From Clostridia bacterium (lineage in GTDB: Bacteria > Bacillota > Clostridia > Acetivibrionales > STF1-152), in assembly GCA_028280575.1 (NCBI GenBank), contig JANQLN010000060.1:50346-114345 (forward strand): a stretch of 64,000 bases of DNA, read 5' to 3'. Positions within the stretch are counted from its first letter, which is position 1; the number at the start of each line of letters is the position of its first letter. The position numbers were made by a program, and so were the translations under genes. Positions 54,973-63,934 of this stretch are shown here, in pieces. The notes under the pieces are model-generated. The model searched no databases and was not told the DNA's origin. It saw only the letters and a list, made by a program, of their open reading frames with translations.

Positions 54973-55902
54973 ATGAAAAAGACCAGTATAGGAGGCATGG
55001 CGCTGATTGAGGGCCTGATGATGATAGGGCCGAAAAATGCAGCCATTGCAGTCCGTAAGCCGGATGGGGAAATAGTAGTTGATAAAAGGACCCTTCCAAG
55101 GCGTACCCTGATATCCAAAATACCTGTTATAAGGGGTATAAGGGCTTTTTTCAGGCAGATGATCCTGGGTGTAAAGGCCCTTATGTATTCTGCGGATTTT
55201 GTTGATATAGAGGACAGCAGCGCAAAGCCTTCTAAAATAGATGCATTTATAGACAGGATTTTTGGAGACAGGTTCAAGGACGCGGCCATTTATTTTGCAG
55301 TTATTGTTTCAATTGCCTTCAGCGTAGGCCTGTTTATACTGCTGCCCAATATCCTTGCAGGATTTTTGAGATTTAGCAAAACCACTTCCGGCGGCAGGAT
55401 ACTATACAATATTTTTGAAGGCATAATAAGGATAACGCTTTTTTTAACTTATTTAACCCTGGTTTCCAAAATGAATGACATAAAAAGGGTATGGCGCTAC
55501 CACGGGGCGGAGCACAAAACCATTCACGCATACGAGAACGGGGAAGAGCTTACGGTTGAAAATATACAGAAGTATTCAACAAGGCATCCGAGATGCGGGA
55601 CTTCATTCCTTTTTCTTGTTTTGATAGTAAGTATAATCACATTTTCATTAATACCCTGGACTACCGTGTGGACCAGGTTATTATCAAGGATTATGCTGCT
55701 TCCTTTTGTTGCCGGCGTGTCATATGAAATATTAAAATTTGCAGGCAGGAGCAATTGGAAGGTGATGAAAATTATAAATGCCCCCGGGCTTGCCTTCCAG
55801 CGGCTTACAACCAAGGAACCCGACGATTTGATGGTGGAGGTTGCCATAGAAGCATTTAACGGGGTTGTGATAAAGGATGACGAAAATGCGGACAAATGGT
55901 AA
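54973..55902 (+). CDS. DUF1385 membrane protein
   Basis: 309 residues; ATG with GGAGG 5 nt upstream. The DUF1385 signature GGMALIEGLMMIGPKNAAIA is at the start. About four helices follow (DAAIYFAVIVSIAFSVGLFI, in parts). A conserved WRYHGAEHKTIHAYE motif, His/Glu-rich, suggests a metal or active site. The role is unknown; family members are nearly always next to prmC or thyX-like genes in Clostridia. Confidence 0.9.
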   Translation: MKKTSIGGMALIEGLMMIGPKNAAIAVRKPDGEIVVDKRTLPRRTLISKIPVIRGIRAFFRQMILGVKALMYSADFVDIEDSSAKPSKIDAFIDRIFGDRFKDAAIYFAVIVSIAFSVGLFILLPNILAGFLRFSKTTSGGRILYNIFEGIIRITLFLTYLTLVSKMNDIKRVWRYHGAEHKTIHAYENGEELTVENIQKYSTRHPRCGTSFLFLVLIVSIITFSLIPWTTVWTRLLSRIMLLPFVAGVSYEILKFAGRSNWKVMKIINAPGLAFQRLTTKEPDDLMVEVAIEAFNGVVIKDDENADKW

Positions 55903-55966
55903 AGAGGCTTAAGCAAATGCCCGCTTTTCAGGTGTTTGCGGTTGAGGCAGCAATGGGGAATGAATC

Positions 55967-56812
55967 ATGAACATAAAAGAAGCATTGTTTGAAGGTATTT
56001 CACTTCTTCGCAAGGCCTGTCCGGATAATGCGGAAACGGACGCCAGGGTCTTGCTGTGCCGCTTGCTTTGCAAGGATACTGTTTTTGTCTACACTCACCC
56101 GGATTATGAGCTCCATGAAATTGAGCAAAAAAAATATTTCAGCATGATTAAAAAAAAAGCGGAGGGAATGCCCCTTAACTATTTGACAAATTTAAGAGAA
56201 TTTATGTCCCTTGATTTCAGGGTGAATGAGGATGTGCTTATTCCAAGGCATGAAACCGAATTCCTGGTAGAAGAGGTTATTAAATACTGCAAGGACATTG
56301 AAATTCCTTCCATACTTGAGATAGGCACAGGTTCCGGATGTATAGCGGTAAGCCTTGCATATTACATGGAATCGGCCCGCATAACTGCCGCAGATATATC
56401 ACAAAAGGCCCTCCGTACGGCGTCCGTAAATGCCTTAAGCAACAAAGTTTCTAATAGGATCAAGTTTATCCGCAGTGATATTTTTAAAAATGTTCCTTTA
56501 GATAAATACGATGTTATTGTATCCAACCCTCCATATATTCCCACACCGGATATTGCCTCCCTGGACAGGCAGGTAAAAGATTACGAACCGTTGATTGCGC
56601 TGGACGGCGGAGAGGACGGGCTTTACTTTTACACGCAAATCATTAAATTTTCCAAAAATTATTTAAAACCCCGGGGATTGATTGTATTTGAGGTTGGCAT
56701 AAACCAATCCGGCAGGGTTTCACAGCTAATGAGATCCAACAGCTTCAAAACAAATGTTTTAAAGGACCTCCAGGGCATTGAAAGGATTGTAGCCGGGAGA
56801 ATAATTGGGTGA
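55967..56812 (+). CDS. prmC: Peptide chain release factor N(5)-glutamine methyltransferase
   Basis: 281 residues. Methylates the Gln of the GGQ motif in release factors RF1/RF2, using SAM. The SAM motif is ILEIGTGSGCIAVSLA, and the catalytic NPPY sits in VSNPPYIPT. The N-terminal helical bundle (FEGISLLRKACPDNAETDARVLL, in parts) is typical. prfA usually lies next to it but is not in this window. Confidence 0.95.
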   Translation: MNIKEALFEGISLLRKACPDNAETDARVLLCRLLCKDTVFVYTHPDYELHEIEQKKYFSMIKKKAEGMPLNYLTNLREFMSLDFRVNEDVLIPRHETEFLVEEVIKYCKDIEIPSILEIGTGSGCIAVSLAYYMESARITAADISQKALRTASVNALSNKVSNRIKFIRSDIFKNVPLDKYDVIVSNPPYIPTPDIASLDRQVKDYEPLIALDGGEDGLYFYTQIIKFSKNYLKPRGLIVFEVGINQSGRVSQLMRSNSFKTNVLKDLQGIERIVAGRIIG

Positions 56813-57065
56813 AGCTTTGCCGGGAAATACCGGACAAAAGTATTGAAAACAGGAAATAAAAGTATTAACATTGTATACAAAGTCCAATCGCAAATGGCTG
56901 TATGCCCTGTCACAGAACAAACACAACATAATTGAAAGATTAAAAAAATCATAAACAGGAGTAAGGGTACGTTTTCATAAATAAACTTAAGTTAGTATGA
57001 TTTAAACTAAATGATAGGTCTGAAACGTATATTTTAATTAATTGACTTATTATCTGCTGCTAATT

Positions 57066-57172
57066 ATAATTATATGTAACGTCATAATTCTAAGCATTAT
57101 GAAATTTTAAACCCACTGGAAGCGTTGTGTATTTCAAAGACCATAGTGGAAGAATTAAAGTTGTTTCATACT
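57066..57172 (+). repeat. Leader element copy C, upstream of rnfC
   Basis: TATATGTAACGTCATAATTC and, about 60 bp later, GAAGAATTAAAGTTGTTTCAT: both family blocks, with an insertion between them that contains an imperfect inverted repeat (CCCACTGG/CCATAGTGG). The element ends about 68 bp before rnfC. The rest of 56813-57239 has no gene; a TTGACT at 57052-57057 could be a -35. Confidence 0.5.
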
Positions 57173-57239
57173 AAGCACAGGGAGAAGAAAACCAGGACAG
57201 CCTTTTTTAAGACTTTGTGTAATCTGTAAAGGGGGGATA

Positions 57240-58553
57240 ATGAAAATGCTTAAGGGGAAAAAATTTAAAGGAGGAGCACCGGTACCTCATTACAAGCATA
57301 CATCCGATAAAGAAACTGTGAAAATGGATGTACCGGACAGGGTGGTCATACCTATGCTTCAGCATATTGGAGCGCCTTGCCTGCCGGCTGTCAAAAAGGG
57401 TGACAGCGTAAAGGTAGGACAGGTTGTGGGAACATCGGAAAAATTTGTTTCGGCTCCTATCCATTCAAGCGTCTCCGGAATTGTGAAAAATGTTTCACCC
57501 ATGCTTTATCCCGGGGGCTTTTTTGTGCCAACCGTAGAGATTGAGGCAGATGGAGAACAGAGTGTCCATGAGAGTGTTAAGCCCCCCCAGTTTAAAGGCA
57601 AGGCAGAGTTTTTGGAGGCTTTGAAAGGTTCGGGGCTTGTCGGATTGGGAGGAGCAGGCTTTCCTTCACATATAAAGCTCTCTCCGCCTCCCGGTAAAAA
57701 TATTGATATATTAATTATTAACGGAGCTGAATGTGAGCCTTTTATAACTTCCGATTACAGGGAAGTCATGGAAAACTCATGGAATATTATCAGCGGCATA
57801 AATATTATAATGGAGCTTTTAGAGATTGACAAAGTGCTGATAGGAATAGAGGATAATAAGCCCGGTGCGTTAAAGGAGCTCGAAAATGTTGCGGCTACAA
57901 GCGATAAAATCAATGTTGTAAGCCTTAAGTCCCTATATCCCCAGGGAGCGGAAAAGATGCTGATCTATGCGCTGACGGGAAGAAAGGTGCCCCCCGGAAA
58001 GCTGCCGCTGGATATTGGAGTCATAGTGATGAATGTTAACAGTATATCATTTATTGCCGAGTTTGTTAAAACGGGAATGCCCCTTATAAAAAAAAGGGTT
58101 ACCGTTGACGGGTCCGCCGTCAGGAATCCTTCCAATGCTGAGGTTTTAATAGGGACAACTCTTGGTGAGGTTTTTGAGTTCTGCGGGGGTTTCAGCAGGC
58201 CGGTGAGAAAGGTATTGATGGGAGGACCTATGATGGGAATTTCCCAATATTCCATGGAAACATCTGTTGTCAAGCATACAAACGCACTTTTGGCCTTTGA
58301 CGAAAAGGATGCGGTCCTGGCTGAAGAAGGCGCGTGCATCAGGTGCGGAAGATGTGTGGCCGCATGTCCCATGAACCTTTTACCCCTGGATTTAAGCAGG
58401 ATAGTTGAAAATGAATGCTTTGAAGAGCTTACCAGGTATAATGTGAATGATTGTATAGAATGCGGGTGCTGCTCTTATTCATGCCCGTCAAAAAGGTACC
58501 TGGTACAGTCAATAAGATTGGGTAAGGAGAAGGTAAGGGCAATGAAATCATAG
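57240..58553 (+). CDS. rnfC: Rnf complex subunit RnfC
   Basis: 437 residues, membrane-associated NADH-binding subunit of the ferredoxin:NAD+ oxidoreductase. NAD/FMN-binding region GLVGLGGAGFPSHIKLSPP (in parts). Two [4Fe-4S] clusters: CIRCGRCVAACP and CIECGCCSYSCP. The ATG at 57240 follows GGGGGG by 4 nt; a second ATG at 57246 is a possible start. First gene of the operon. Confidence 0.95.
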   Translation: MKMLKGKKFKGGAPVPHYKHTSDKETVKMDVPDRVVIPMLQHIGAPCLPAVKKGDSVKVGQVVGTSEKFVSAPIHSSVSGIVKNVSPMLYPGGFFVPTVEIEADGEQSVHESVKPPQFKGKAEFLEALKGSGLVGLGGAGFPSHIKLSPPPGKNIDILIINGAECEPFITSDYREVMENSWNIISGINIIMELLEIDKVLIGIEDNKPGALKELENVAATSDKINVVSLKSLYPQGAEKMLIYALTGRKVPPGKLPLDIGVIVMNVNSISFIAEFVKTGMPLIKKRVTVDGSAVRNPSNAEVLIGTTLGEVFEFCGGFSRPVRKVLMGGPMMGISQYSMETSVVKHTNALLAFDEKDAVLAEEGACIRCGRCVAACPMNLLPLDLSRIVENECFEELTRYNVNDCIECGCCSYSCPSKRYLVQSIRLGKEKVRAMKS

Positions 58554-58614
58554 CTTTATGCAAAGCAGGTATTAAAATATTTTATAACAAGACAGTTACA
58601 AAGGGGGATAAAGT

Positions 58615-59565
58615 GTGGAAAATCAATTTATAATGTCGTCGTCGCCGCATTTGCGTCATAAGGATACAACAAGCAGGATTATGCTTGACGTAACCATAGC
58701 ATTGCTGCCTGCGGCTGCGGCGGGTATATGGTTTTTCGGCATTAGAGCTCTGCTGGTTGTCGCTGTAACGGTAACGGCATGTGTTCTGTCCGAATATGCC
58801 GCAAGGAGAATAATGAAAAGAGAGCAAACTATAAAGGATTACAGCGCAGTTGTTACCGGAGTTCTTCTTGCACTCAATTTACCTCCCACCATTCCCTTAT
58901 GGATAGCTGCCGCAGGAAGTATTATTGCAATTGTCATAATAAAACAGCTTTTTGGAGGAATCGGGCAGAATTTTATGAATCCTGCACTTGGCACAAGGGT
59001 TATATTGACTATATCATGGCCTGTGCAAATGACTGACTGGGTCAATCCCGGCGTGGACTCAGTGTCATCTGCTACGCCCCTTGCATACCTGTCCGGGGAA
59101 GCAGTTGGACAAGCACCTTCATATATGGATATGTTTATAGGCAATATCGGAGGCTGCATAGGAGAAACTTCGGCGCTCGCCCTGCTGGTTGGGGCCGCAT
59201 ATCTTCTTTTCAGGAGAGTTATAACCCTGCATATTCCGTTATCCTTTGTGGGCGCCCTGGCATTGTTTGCATGGATATTTGGAGGGGATAAACCGTTTAC
59301 CGGAGATTTTGTATTCCATATCCTGGCAGGCGGGCTGGTGCTGGGAGCATTTTTTATGGCTACCGACTATTCTTCATCTCCAATAACCCCAAAGGGCAGA
59401 ATTATTATGGGAATCGGGTGCGGGTTTTTAAGCGCCGTAATAAGGATATATACAAATTACCCGGGAGGAGTTTCATTTGCGATTATTCTTATGAATATAG
59501 CCGTACCCCTTATAGACAGGTATACCATACCAAGAAGCTTCGGAGGTGAAAAAAATGCGGCATAG
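58615..59565 (+). CDS. rnfD: Rnf complex subunit RnfD
   Basis: 316 residues, GTG start after GGGGG (7 nt). About eight to ten membrane helices. The covalent-FMN site is probably Thr in VSSATPLAYLSG, matching the S/T-x-A-T motif of RnfD/NqrB. Part of the ion-translocating membrane core. The end overlaps rnfG by 11 bp. Confidence 0.94.
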   Translation: MENQFIMSSSPHLRHKDTTSRIMLDVTIALLPAAAAGIWFFGIRALLVVAVTVTACVLSEYAARRIMKREQTIKDYSAVVTGVLLALNLPPTIPLWIAAAGSIIAIVIIKQLFGGIGQNFMNPALGTRVILTISWPVQMTDWVNPGVDSVSSATPLAYLSGEAVGQAPSYMDMFIGNIGGCIGETSALALLVGAAYLLFRRVITLHIPLSFVGALALFAWIFGGDKPFTGDFVFHILAGGLVLGAFFMATDYSSSPITPKGRIIMGIGCGFLSAVIRIYTNYPGGVSFAIILMNIAVPLIDRYTIPRSFGGEKNAA

Positions 59566-60148
59566 CATTATAAAGCCTACCCTGGTTCTGGTTCTGGTTT
59601 GTGTGGTGGTTACCTCCGCACTTGCATTTACCAATTCATTGACAAAAGACACCATAGATGAAAGGTTAAGGCTTGAAGCTGAAAACGCCCGTAAGGAAGT
59701 ACTCAGTTCTGCAAATGACTTTAAAGCCCTGGACGGAATTCTTGATGCTGTGGGGAAGAATGAAAGCCTTATGCATGTAAAGGAGGTATTCAAGGCTTAT
59801 AGCTCCGGCACACCTGCAGGATATGTTTTTTTTGTATTGGTAAAAGGCTATGGGGGAGATATGTCTTTGACTGTCGGAATAAATAGTGAGGGAGAAATTT
59901 CCGGTGTAAGCATGGGAGAGAATAATGAGACACCCGGGCTTGGCTCAAAGGCAAATGAAGAACCCTTTAAATCCCAGCTCGTCAATATAAGGCCGGAAGA
60001 AAAATTAAAGGTTGTCAAGGCGAATAAATCAAAGCCTGAGGAAATTGATGCAATCAGCGGAGCAACCATTACCTCGAAGGCGGTAGTTACAGGAGTCCAA
60101 TCCGCATTGGACATGTGGGACGAATTGAAAAACAGGGAGGTGGAATAA
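59555..60148 (+). CDS. rnfG: Rnf complex subunit RnfG
   Basis: 197 residues; the ATG at 59555 is 9 nt after GGAGG. One N-terminal helix (IIKPTLVLVLVCVVVTSALA), then an extracytoplasmic FMN-binding domain. The flavinylation motif SGATITSKAV is exact. Carries the covalent FMN of the Rnf electron path. Confidence 0.95.
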   Translation: MRHSIIKPTLVLVLVCVVVTSALAFTNSLTKDTIDERLRLEAENARKEVLSSANDFKALDGILDAVGKNESLMHVKEVFKAYSSGTPAGYVFFVLVKGYGGDMSLTVGINSEGEISGVSMGENNETPGLGSKANEEPFKSQLVNIRPEEKLKVVKANKSKPEEIDAISGATITSKAVVTGVQSALDMWDELKNREVE

Positions 60149-60150
60149 AA

Positions 60151-60810
60151 ATGAATATGCTGAGGATTTTTACAACGGGTATAATTAAAGAGAATCCTAC
60201 TCTTAAGCTGGTTCTGGGAATGTGCCCTGCACTGGCGGTTACGACCACTGCCAAAAACGGAGTAGGTATGGGTATTGCCGCAACCTTTGTTTTATTGGGT
60301 TCAAATGTGGTAATATCACTGCTGAGGAAATTCATACCCGGCAAGGTAAGGATACCTGCTTTCATTACCATAATTGCAGGATTTGTTACAGTGGTACAGC
60401 TCCTTTTAAAGGCTTATTTGCCTTCATTGGATAGGGAACTGGGCATTTTTATTCCACTTATTGTTGTAAACTGTATAATTCTTGCAAGAGCCGAGATATT
60501 TGCAAGCAATAATCCTGTTCATTATTCCGTAATGGACGGGCTTGGAATGGGTTTGGGATTTACATTTGCACTTTTTACAATAGGTTCCGTAAGAGAATTT
60601 TTCGGTAACGGTACATGGTTTGGAATTACGCTGACCAAAAATTTATTCAGCCCTGCCATTATAATGATATTGCCGCCCGGAGGATTTTTGGCATTTGGCT
60701 TCATAATGGCGATAATGAATAAGCTTACTAATTATGGCATCAGGAACAAAACATGTGCAACCTGTGATTTGGAATGTGCCAATGCAGGTAAAAAGGAGGC
60801 GGCTTCTTAA
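60151..60810 (+). CDS. rnfE: Rnf complex subunit RnfE
   Basis: 219 residues; the ATG at 60151 is 8 nt after GGGAGG. Six membrane helices, with LGMCPALAVTTTAKNGVGMG and CATCDLEC at the end. The RnfA/RnfE pair forms the pseudo-symmetric membrane core, with conserved cysteines in LGMCPAL. The stop is followed at once by rnfA. Confidence 0.95.
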   Translation: MNMLRIFTTGIIKENPTLKLVLGMCPALAVTTTAKNGVGMGIAATFVLLGSNVVISLLRKFIPGKVRIPAFITIIAGFVTVVQLLLKAYLPSLDRELGIFIPLIVVNCIILARAEIFASNNPVHYSVMDGLGMGLGFTFALFTIGSVREFFGNGTWFGITLTKNLFSPAIIMILPPGGFLAFGFIMAIMNKLTNYGIRNKTCATCDLECANAGKKEAAS

Positions 60811-61386
60811 GTGAGAGAAATAATTGTTATAATAATGGGAGCCATACTGGTTGAGAATTTTGTACTTTCTAAATTTTTGGGAATTTGCCCTTTCCTGGGC
60901 ATTTCAAAAAAGCTTGGCAATGCGGTTGGAATGAGCGGGGCGGTTGTGTTTGTAATGACTGCGGCTTCGGCTGTTACCTGGCTTATAAACGATCTTCTCC
61001 TGCTTAAGTACAACCTGGATTATCTTCAGACTGTTGCATTTATACTTGTTATAGCTTCACTCGTACAGTTTGTTGAAATCATCCTTAAAAAGTTTGTTCC
61101 GCCGCTTTACAAGGCGCTGGGCATTTATCTTCCGCTGATCACGACGAACTGCGCCGTACTGGGTGCGGTGCTGCTTAACATGGAGAGGGAATATACTTTC
61201 GGCAGGGCCGTTCTGTTTGGTTTTGGAGGAGGCCTGGGTTTCACCCTTGCGTTAATTCTTTTTGCAGGAATAAGGGAAAAGCTTGAAAACTGCAACGTTC
61301 CCCATGCATTTAGGGGACTGCCCATATCCTTGATAGCAGCAGCACTTGTTTCGGTTGCATTTTTTGGTTTTCAGGGACTTTTTTAG
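60811..61386 (+). CDS. rnfA: Rnf complex subunit RnfA
   Basis: 191 residues, GTG start with AAGGAGG upstream. Six membrane helices; family motifs NFVLSKFLGICPFLGISKK (in part) and LPLITTNCAVLGAVLL. RnfA/RnfE share ancestry and contain the Cys that bind the membrane iron centre. Confidence 0.95.
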   Translation: MREIIVIIMGAILVENFVLSKFLGICPFLGISKKLGNAVGMSGAVVFVMTAASAVTWLINDLLLLKYNLDYLQTVAFILVIASLVQFVEIILKKFVPPLYKALGIYLPLITTNCAVLGAVLLNMEREYTFGRAVLFGFGGGLGFTLALILFAGIREKLENCNVPHAFRGLPISLIAAALVSVAFFGFQGLF

Positions 61387-61513
61387 TAACCGGGCAGTTT
61401 GGGAGTTCTTATGGCGTATTGAAATTACGGAGCATGGTTTGATGTAATGCCAAAAGCTTTCCGGACTTTTAATCATGTACGATTGGTATTTTGTTTGAAG
61501 GTGGTTGATTGAT

Positions 61514-62329
61514 ATGATACAGGACATTTTATTACCCGCTTTAATAATTGGCGGTCTTGGACTCCTGTTTGGACTGGGTCTTTCATATGCTTCCAAAAAG
61601 TTTGCCGTAAAGGTTGATGAGAGGGTTGACCTTGTGAGGGCGGTATTGCCGGGAGCCAACTGCGGGGCATGCGGTGAAACAGGCTGTGATGCTTTTGCAC
61701 AAGCAATTGTGGAAGGTAACTGCAGTGCTCTGGGATGTCCTGTCGGCGGTGCTGATATGGTAAAAAGAATAAGTGAAATACTTGGAATAGAAGTAGAATC
61801 CGAAGAACCGAAAACTGCAAGGGTCATGTGCAAGGGAAGCATAGACGTAAGCAAGCATAAGTTTGATTACTCAGGAATCCGGGACTGTACGGCAGTTTCA
61901 AAGCTTTACGGAGGTCCTTTTGCGTGTGCTTACGGATGTGCAGGAATGGGTGATTGTGCCAGGGCCTGTCCTTTCGACGCAATTGTGATTGAAGACGGAC
62001 TTGCTCGGATAATAGAGTATAAATGCACTTCTTGCGGAAAATGTTTAGATGTGTGTCCTAAAAATATAATCAGGCTTGTACCCAGGAGAAGTGAAGTGAC
62101 GGTAACTTGCAGCAGTCTTGACAAGGGAGGGGCGGTCAGGAAAAATTGCAAGGTGGGATGTATCGGATGCAGGAAATGCTCGAAAGCGTGCCCTGCCGAT
62201 GCTATTTCTTATAAGGGCACGCTGGCTGAAATTGACACAGGAAAGTGTATAAACTGCGGAAAATGTATAAAGGTATGTCCCACAAATGCTATTAACTGCT
62301 TCAGCTGCAACAGCAGGGAAAAAGTCTGA
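61514..62329 (+). CDS. rnfB: Rnf complex subunit RnfB
   Basis: 271 residues; the ATG at 61514 is 9 nt after GAAGGTGG. One N-terminal membrane helix, a Cys-rich Fe-S domain (CGACGETGCDAFAQAI), then four ferredoxin-like motifs: CAYGCAGMGDCARACP, CTSCGKCLDVCP, CIGCRKCSKACP and CINCGKCIKVCP. Accepts electrons from reduced ferredoxin. It completes the operon CDGEAB. Confidence 0.95.
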   Translation: MIQDILLPALIIGGLGLLFGLGLSYASKKFAVKVDERVDLVRAVLPGANCGACGETGCDAFAQAIVEGNCSALGCPVGGADMVKRISEILGIEVESEEPKTARVMCKGSIDVSKHKFDYSGIRDCTAVSKLYGGPFACAYGCAGMGDCARACPFDAIVIEDGLARIIEYKCTSCGKCLDVCPKNIIRLVPRRSEVTVTCSSLDKGGAVRKNCKVGCIGCRKCSKACPADAISYKGTLAEIDTGKCINCGKCIKVCPTNAINCFSCNSREKV

Positions 62330-62338
62330 CAGAAATAT

Positions 62339-62485
62339 ATGCTGAGGGATGACGGGGTTTGTGTCGATCTGGGTTATACAAGCTGTGTCCAGCTGCCCGG
62401 CGGAGATATTCTTATTGTATATTACTACTGTGACAGCAAGAAAGGCCCCAGGTATATAGCAGGAACAATATGCAGGGAAGTATAG
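62339..62485 (+). pseudogene. C-terminal remnant of a sialidase-like (BNR) gene
   Basis: A 48-codon frame starting 9 bp after the rnfB stop reads DDGVCVDLGYTSCVQLPGGD then ILIVYYYCDSKKGPRYIAGT. The pattern DLGY-x-x-x-VQLP-x-G-x-x-x-x-VYYY ... RYIAGT is that of the last blade of bacterial sialidases. No upstream part is present, so it is a relic. Confidence 0.55.
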
Positions 62486-62526
62486 CGGTATTACGGCAGC
62501 ACAAGCAAAGAGAGCTTATTTTGGAT

Positions 62527-62552
62527 AAAGGCTGCCTTTAAATGGCAGCCTT
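62527..62552. terminator. Terminator between the Rnf region and the oxidase-like gene
   Basis: AAAGGCTGCC (62528-62537) pairs with GGCAGCCTTT (62544-62553) around TTTAAAT. It works in both directions, between convergent transcripts. Confidence 0.8.
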
Positions 62553-62560
62553 TACGTATT

Positions 62561-63001
62561 TCAGTATTTGATTTCGGCTCTGAACCCAAGGCTTATATTA
62601 TTGTCAATAAAATGGCCTTCTTTTGGTATTATCTTGAAAACTACCATGTCAGGATTAGGGGGAAGCTGTGCAAGCTGTGGTATTTTTTCTACCATTTTCT
62701 GCATTGCGTTCCGGGCTTCGCCGGCATCGGTAACCATTGAGGCCGTACCCGCCATTTGTATTGCACGGCAGGTGGGGATATCGCTTAAGTCTTCGTCAAC
62801 AGTAAAGAATACATGGGGATTATTCCGGATATTGCCTGCTTTTCTTGTTGTTTTTTCAGTCATGAAATAGAGTACGCCACAAACCTTTACATAATCTACG
62901 GTATGGGCCATTGGCTTTCCTTCGGAGGTGACGGTTGCCAGGGTCATAACCTTGTGGCTATCAAGGTATTCGTCTACATTTGTTTTTACATCATAATTCA
63001 T
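62561..63001 (-). CDS. Pyridoxamine 5'-phosphate oxidase-like flavin split-barrel protein
   Basis: 146 residues. Starts with VDEYLDSHKVMTLATVTSEG, the split-barrel FMN-binding motif, then VLYFMTEKTTRKAGNIRNNP. Such proteins bind FMN or related cofactors and reduce small molecules. Divergent from the TetR gene; the operator at 63023-63044 covers its transcription start, so TetR probably represses it. Confidence 0.85.
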   Translation of the reverse strand: MNYDVKTNVDEYLDSHKVMTLATVTSEGKPMAHTVDYVKVCGVLYFMTEKTTRKAGNIRNNPHVFFTVDEDLSDIPTCRAIQMAGTASMVTDAGEARNAMQKMVEKIPQLAQLPPNPDMVVFKIIPKEGHFIDNNISLGFRAEIKY

Positions 63002-63022
63002 TATTAATACACTCCTTAAATT

Positions 63023-63076
63023 ATTAGTTGACCGGTCGACTAATTAATTATATAATTATTATAAAAGGATTGTCAA
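63023..63076 (-). promoter_or_regulatory. TetR operator and promoter of the flavin-protein gene
   Basis: Minus strand: TTGACA (63071-63076), 18 bp, TATAAT (63047-63052), followed directly by the palindrome TTAGTCGACCGGTCAACTAA (63024-63043, with one mismatched pair and one more base pair on each side). The operator blocks the transcription start. Confidence 0.8.
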
Positions 63077-63085
63077 CATAATTAT

Positions 63086-63114
63086 TTGACAAAATAAAAA
63101 CAGGGATTTATTAT
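63086..63114 (+). promoter_or_regulatory. Divergent + strand promoter
   Basis: TTGACA (63086-63091), 17 bp, TATTAT (63109-63114). Its -35 and the minus-strand -35 form an inverted repeat. A further possible start, TTGTTG-18-TATAAC (63246-63275), lies closer to tetR. Confidence 0.5.
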
Positions 63115-63206
63115 AACTATATGTAAACGCCATAATGCAAGAATTAAAGTCTTTTCATACAGAGGGAAAGCTTTTATTACATATGGAATGCCTTTAATTC
63201 TTGAAA
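63112..63206 (+). repeat. Leader element copy D, upstream of tetR
   Basis: TATATGTAAACGCCATAATG followed by CAAGAATTAAAGTCTTTTCA, and an inverted arm TATGGAATGCCTTTAATTCT (63184-63203), so the two ends can pair around a loop of about 24 nt. Same orientation as copies A, B and C. Confidence 0.6.
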
Positions 63207-63296
63207 AGCGGGCTTTTTAAGATAAACAAAGGTTTCCAAAAAGTCTTGTTGCTAAAATTGTGGGCTGCATATAACGTTAAAAATCAGGTGAGAGAT

Positions 63297-63902
63297 TTGA
63301 TTAGTGATGATATAAAACTTAACATTATCCGAAGAGGCTCTGAAATGGTGCATAAAAACGGGTATAACAATACCAGCATAAATGATATTTGCAAGGCTGC
63401 AGGTGTTCCAAAGGGTTCATTTTATTACTATTTTGGCAGTAAGGATGATTATGCCGCCCAGATCATAAGCTTTTATTATGATTTTATGTTTTCCATGCAA
63501 AAAAAGCACCTTGATAATGTTGAGGAGAAAGGTGCAATAAAAAGATTAAGGGATTTTTTTAATGATTTTAAACACTATTTCCAGGACAATAAATGCTCAG
63601 GCGGCTGCCCTATCGGAAATCTGGCCCAGGAGCTCAGCGACAGCAGCGAATTCTTAAGGGAAAAGCTGGCCGATACCCTTGAAGCCACCAAAAAAAACAT
63701 TGAGCTTTTTCTCATGGAGGCAAAGGCCCAAAATGAAATTCCTTCGGAAGCTGATATACAAGGGACGGCGGATTTTATTTTCAACAGCTGGGAAGGTTCA
63801 CTCATGAGAATGAAGGTTACAAAAAGCATTGCCCCAATGGAGCTTTTTGATATGATGATATTTGATATTTTATTAAAGGAGCGAAAAAAAACAAATAAAT
63901 AA
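63297..63902 (+). CDS. TetR-family transcriptional regulator
   Basis: 201 residues from the TTG at 63297, preceded by AGGTGAG; a GTG at 63288 is also in frame. Longer readings run into leader element D. The N-terminal HTH is TSINDICKAAGVPKGSFYYYF, typical TetR (read in parts), with a C-terminal helical ligand domain that includes CSGGCPIGNLAQELSD, as in the AcrR/TetR subgroup that senses small electrophiles or drugs. It probably binds the palindrome at 63024-63043. Confidence 0.9.
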   Translation: MISDDIKLNIIRRGSEMVHKNGYNNTSINDICKAAGVPKGSFYYYFGSKDDYAAQIISFYYDFMFSMQKKHLDNVEEKGAIKRLRDFFNDFKHYFQDNKCSGGCPIGNLAQELSDSSEFLREKLADTLEATKKNIELFLMEAKAQNEIPSEADIQGTADFIFNSWEGSLMRMKVTKSIAPMELFDMMIFDILLKERKKTNK

Positions 63903-63934
63903 GAGCAATTTGCTTATGTTATGATTTTCTTAAT

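Noticed and set aside
57052..57080. TTGACT as the rnf promoter -35
   Set aside because: No acceptable -10 at 16-18 bp; kept only as a remark under repeat copy C.
61252..61854. 200-residue minus-strand frame across rnfA/rnfB
   Set aside because: Antisense to two well-supported genes and to their ribosome site region.
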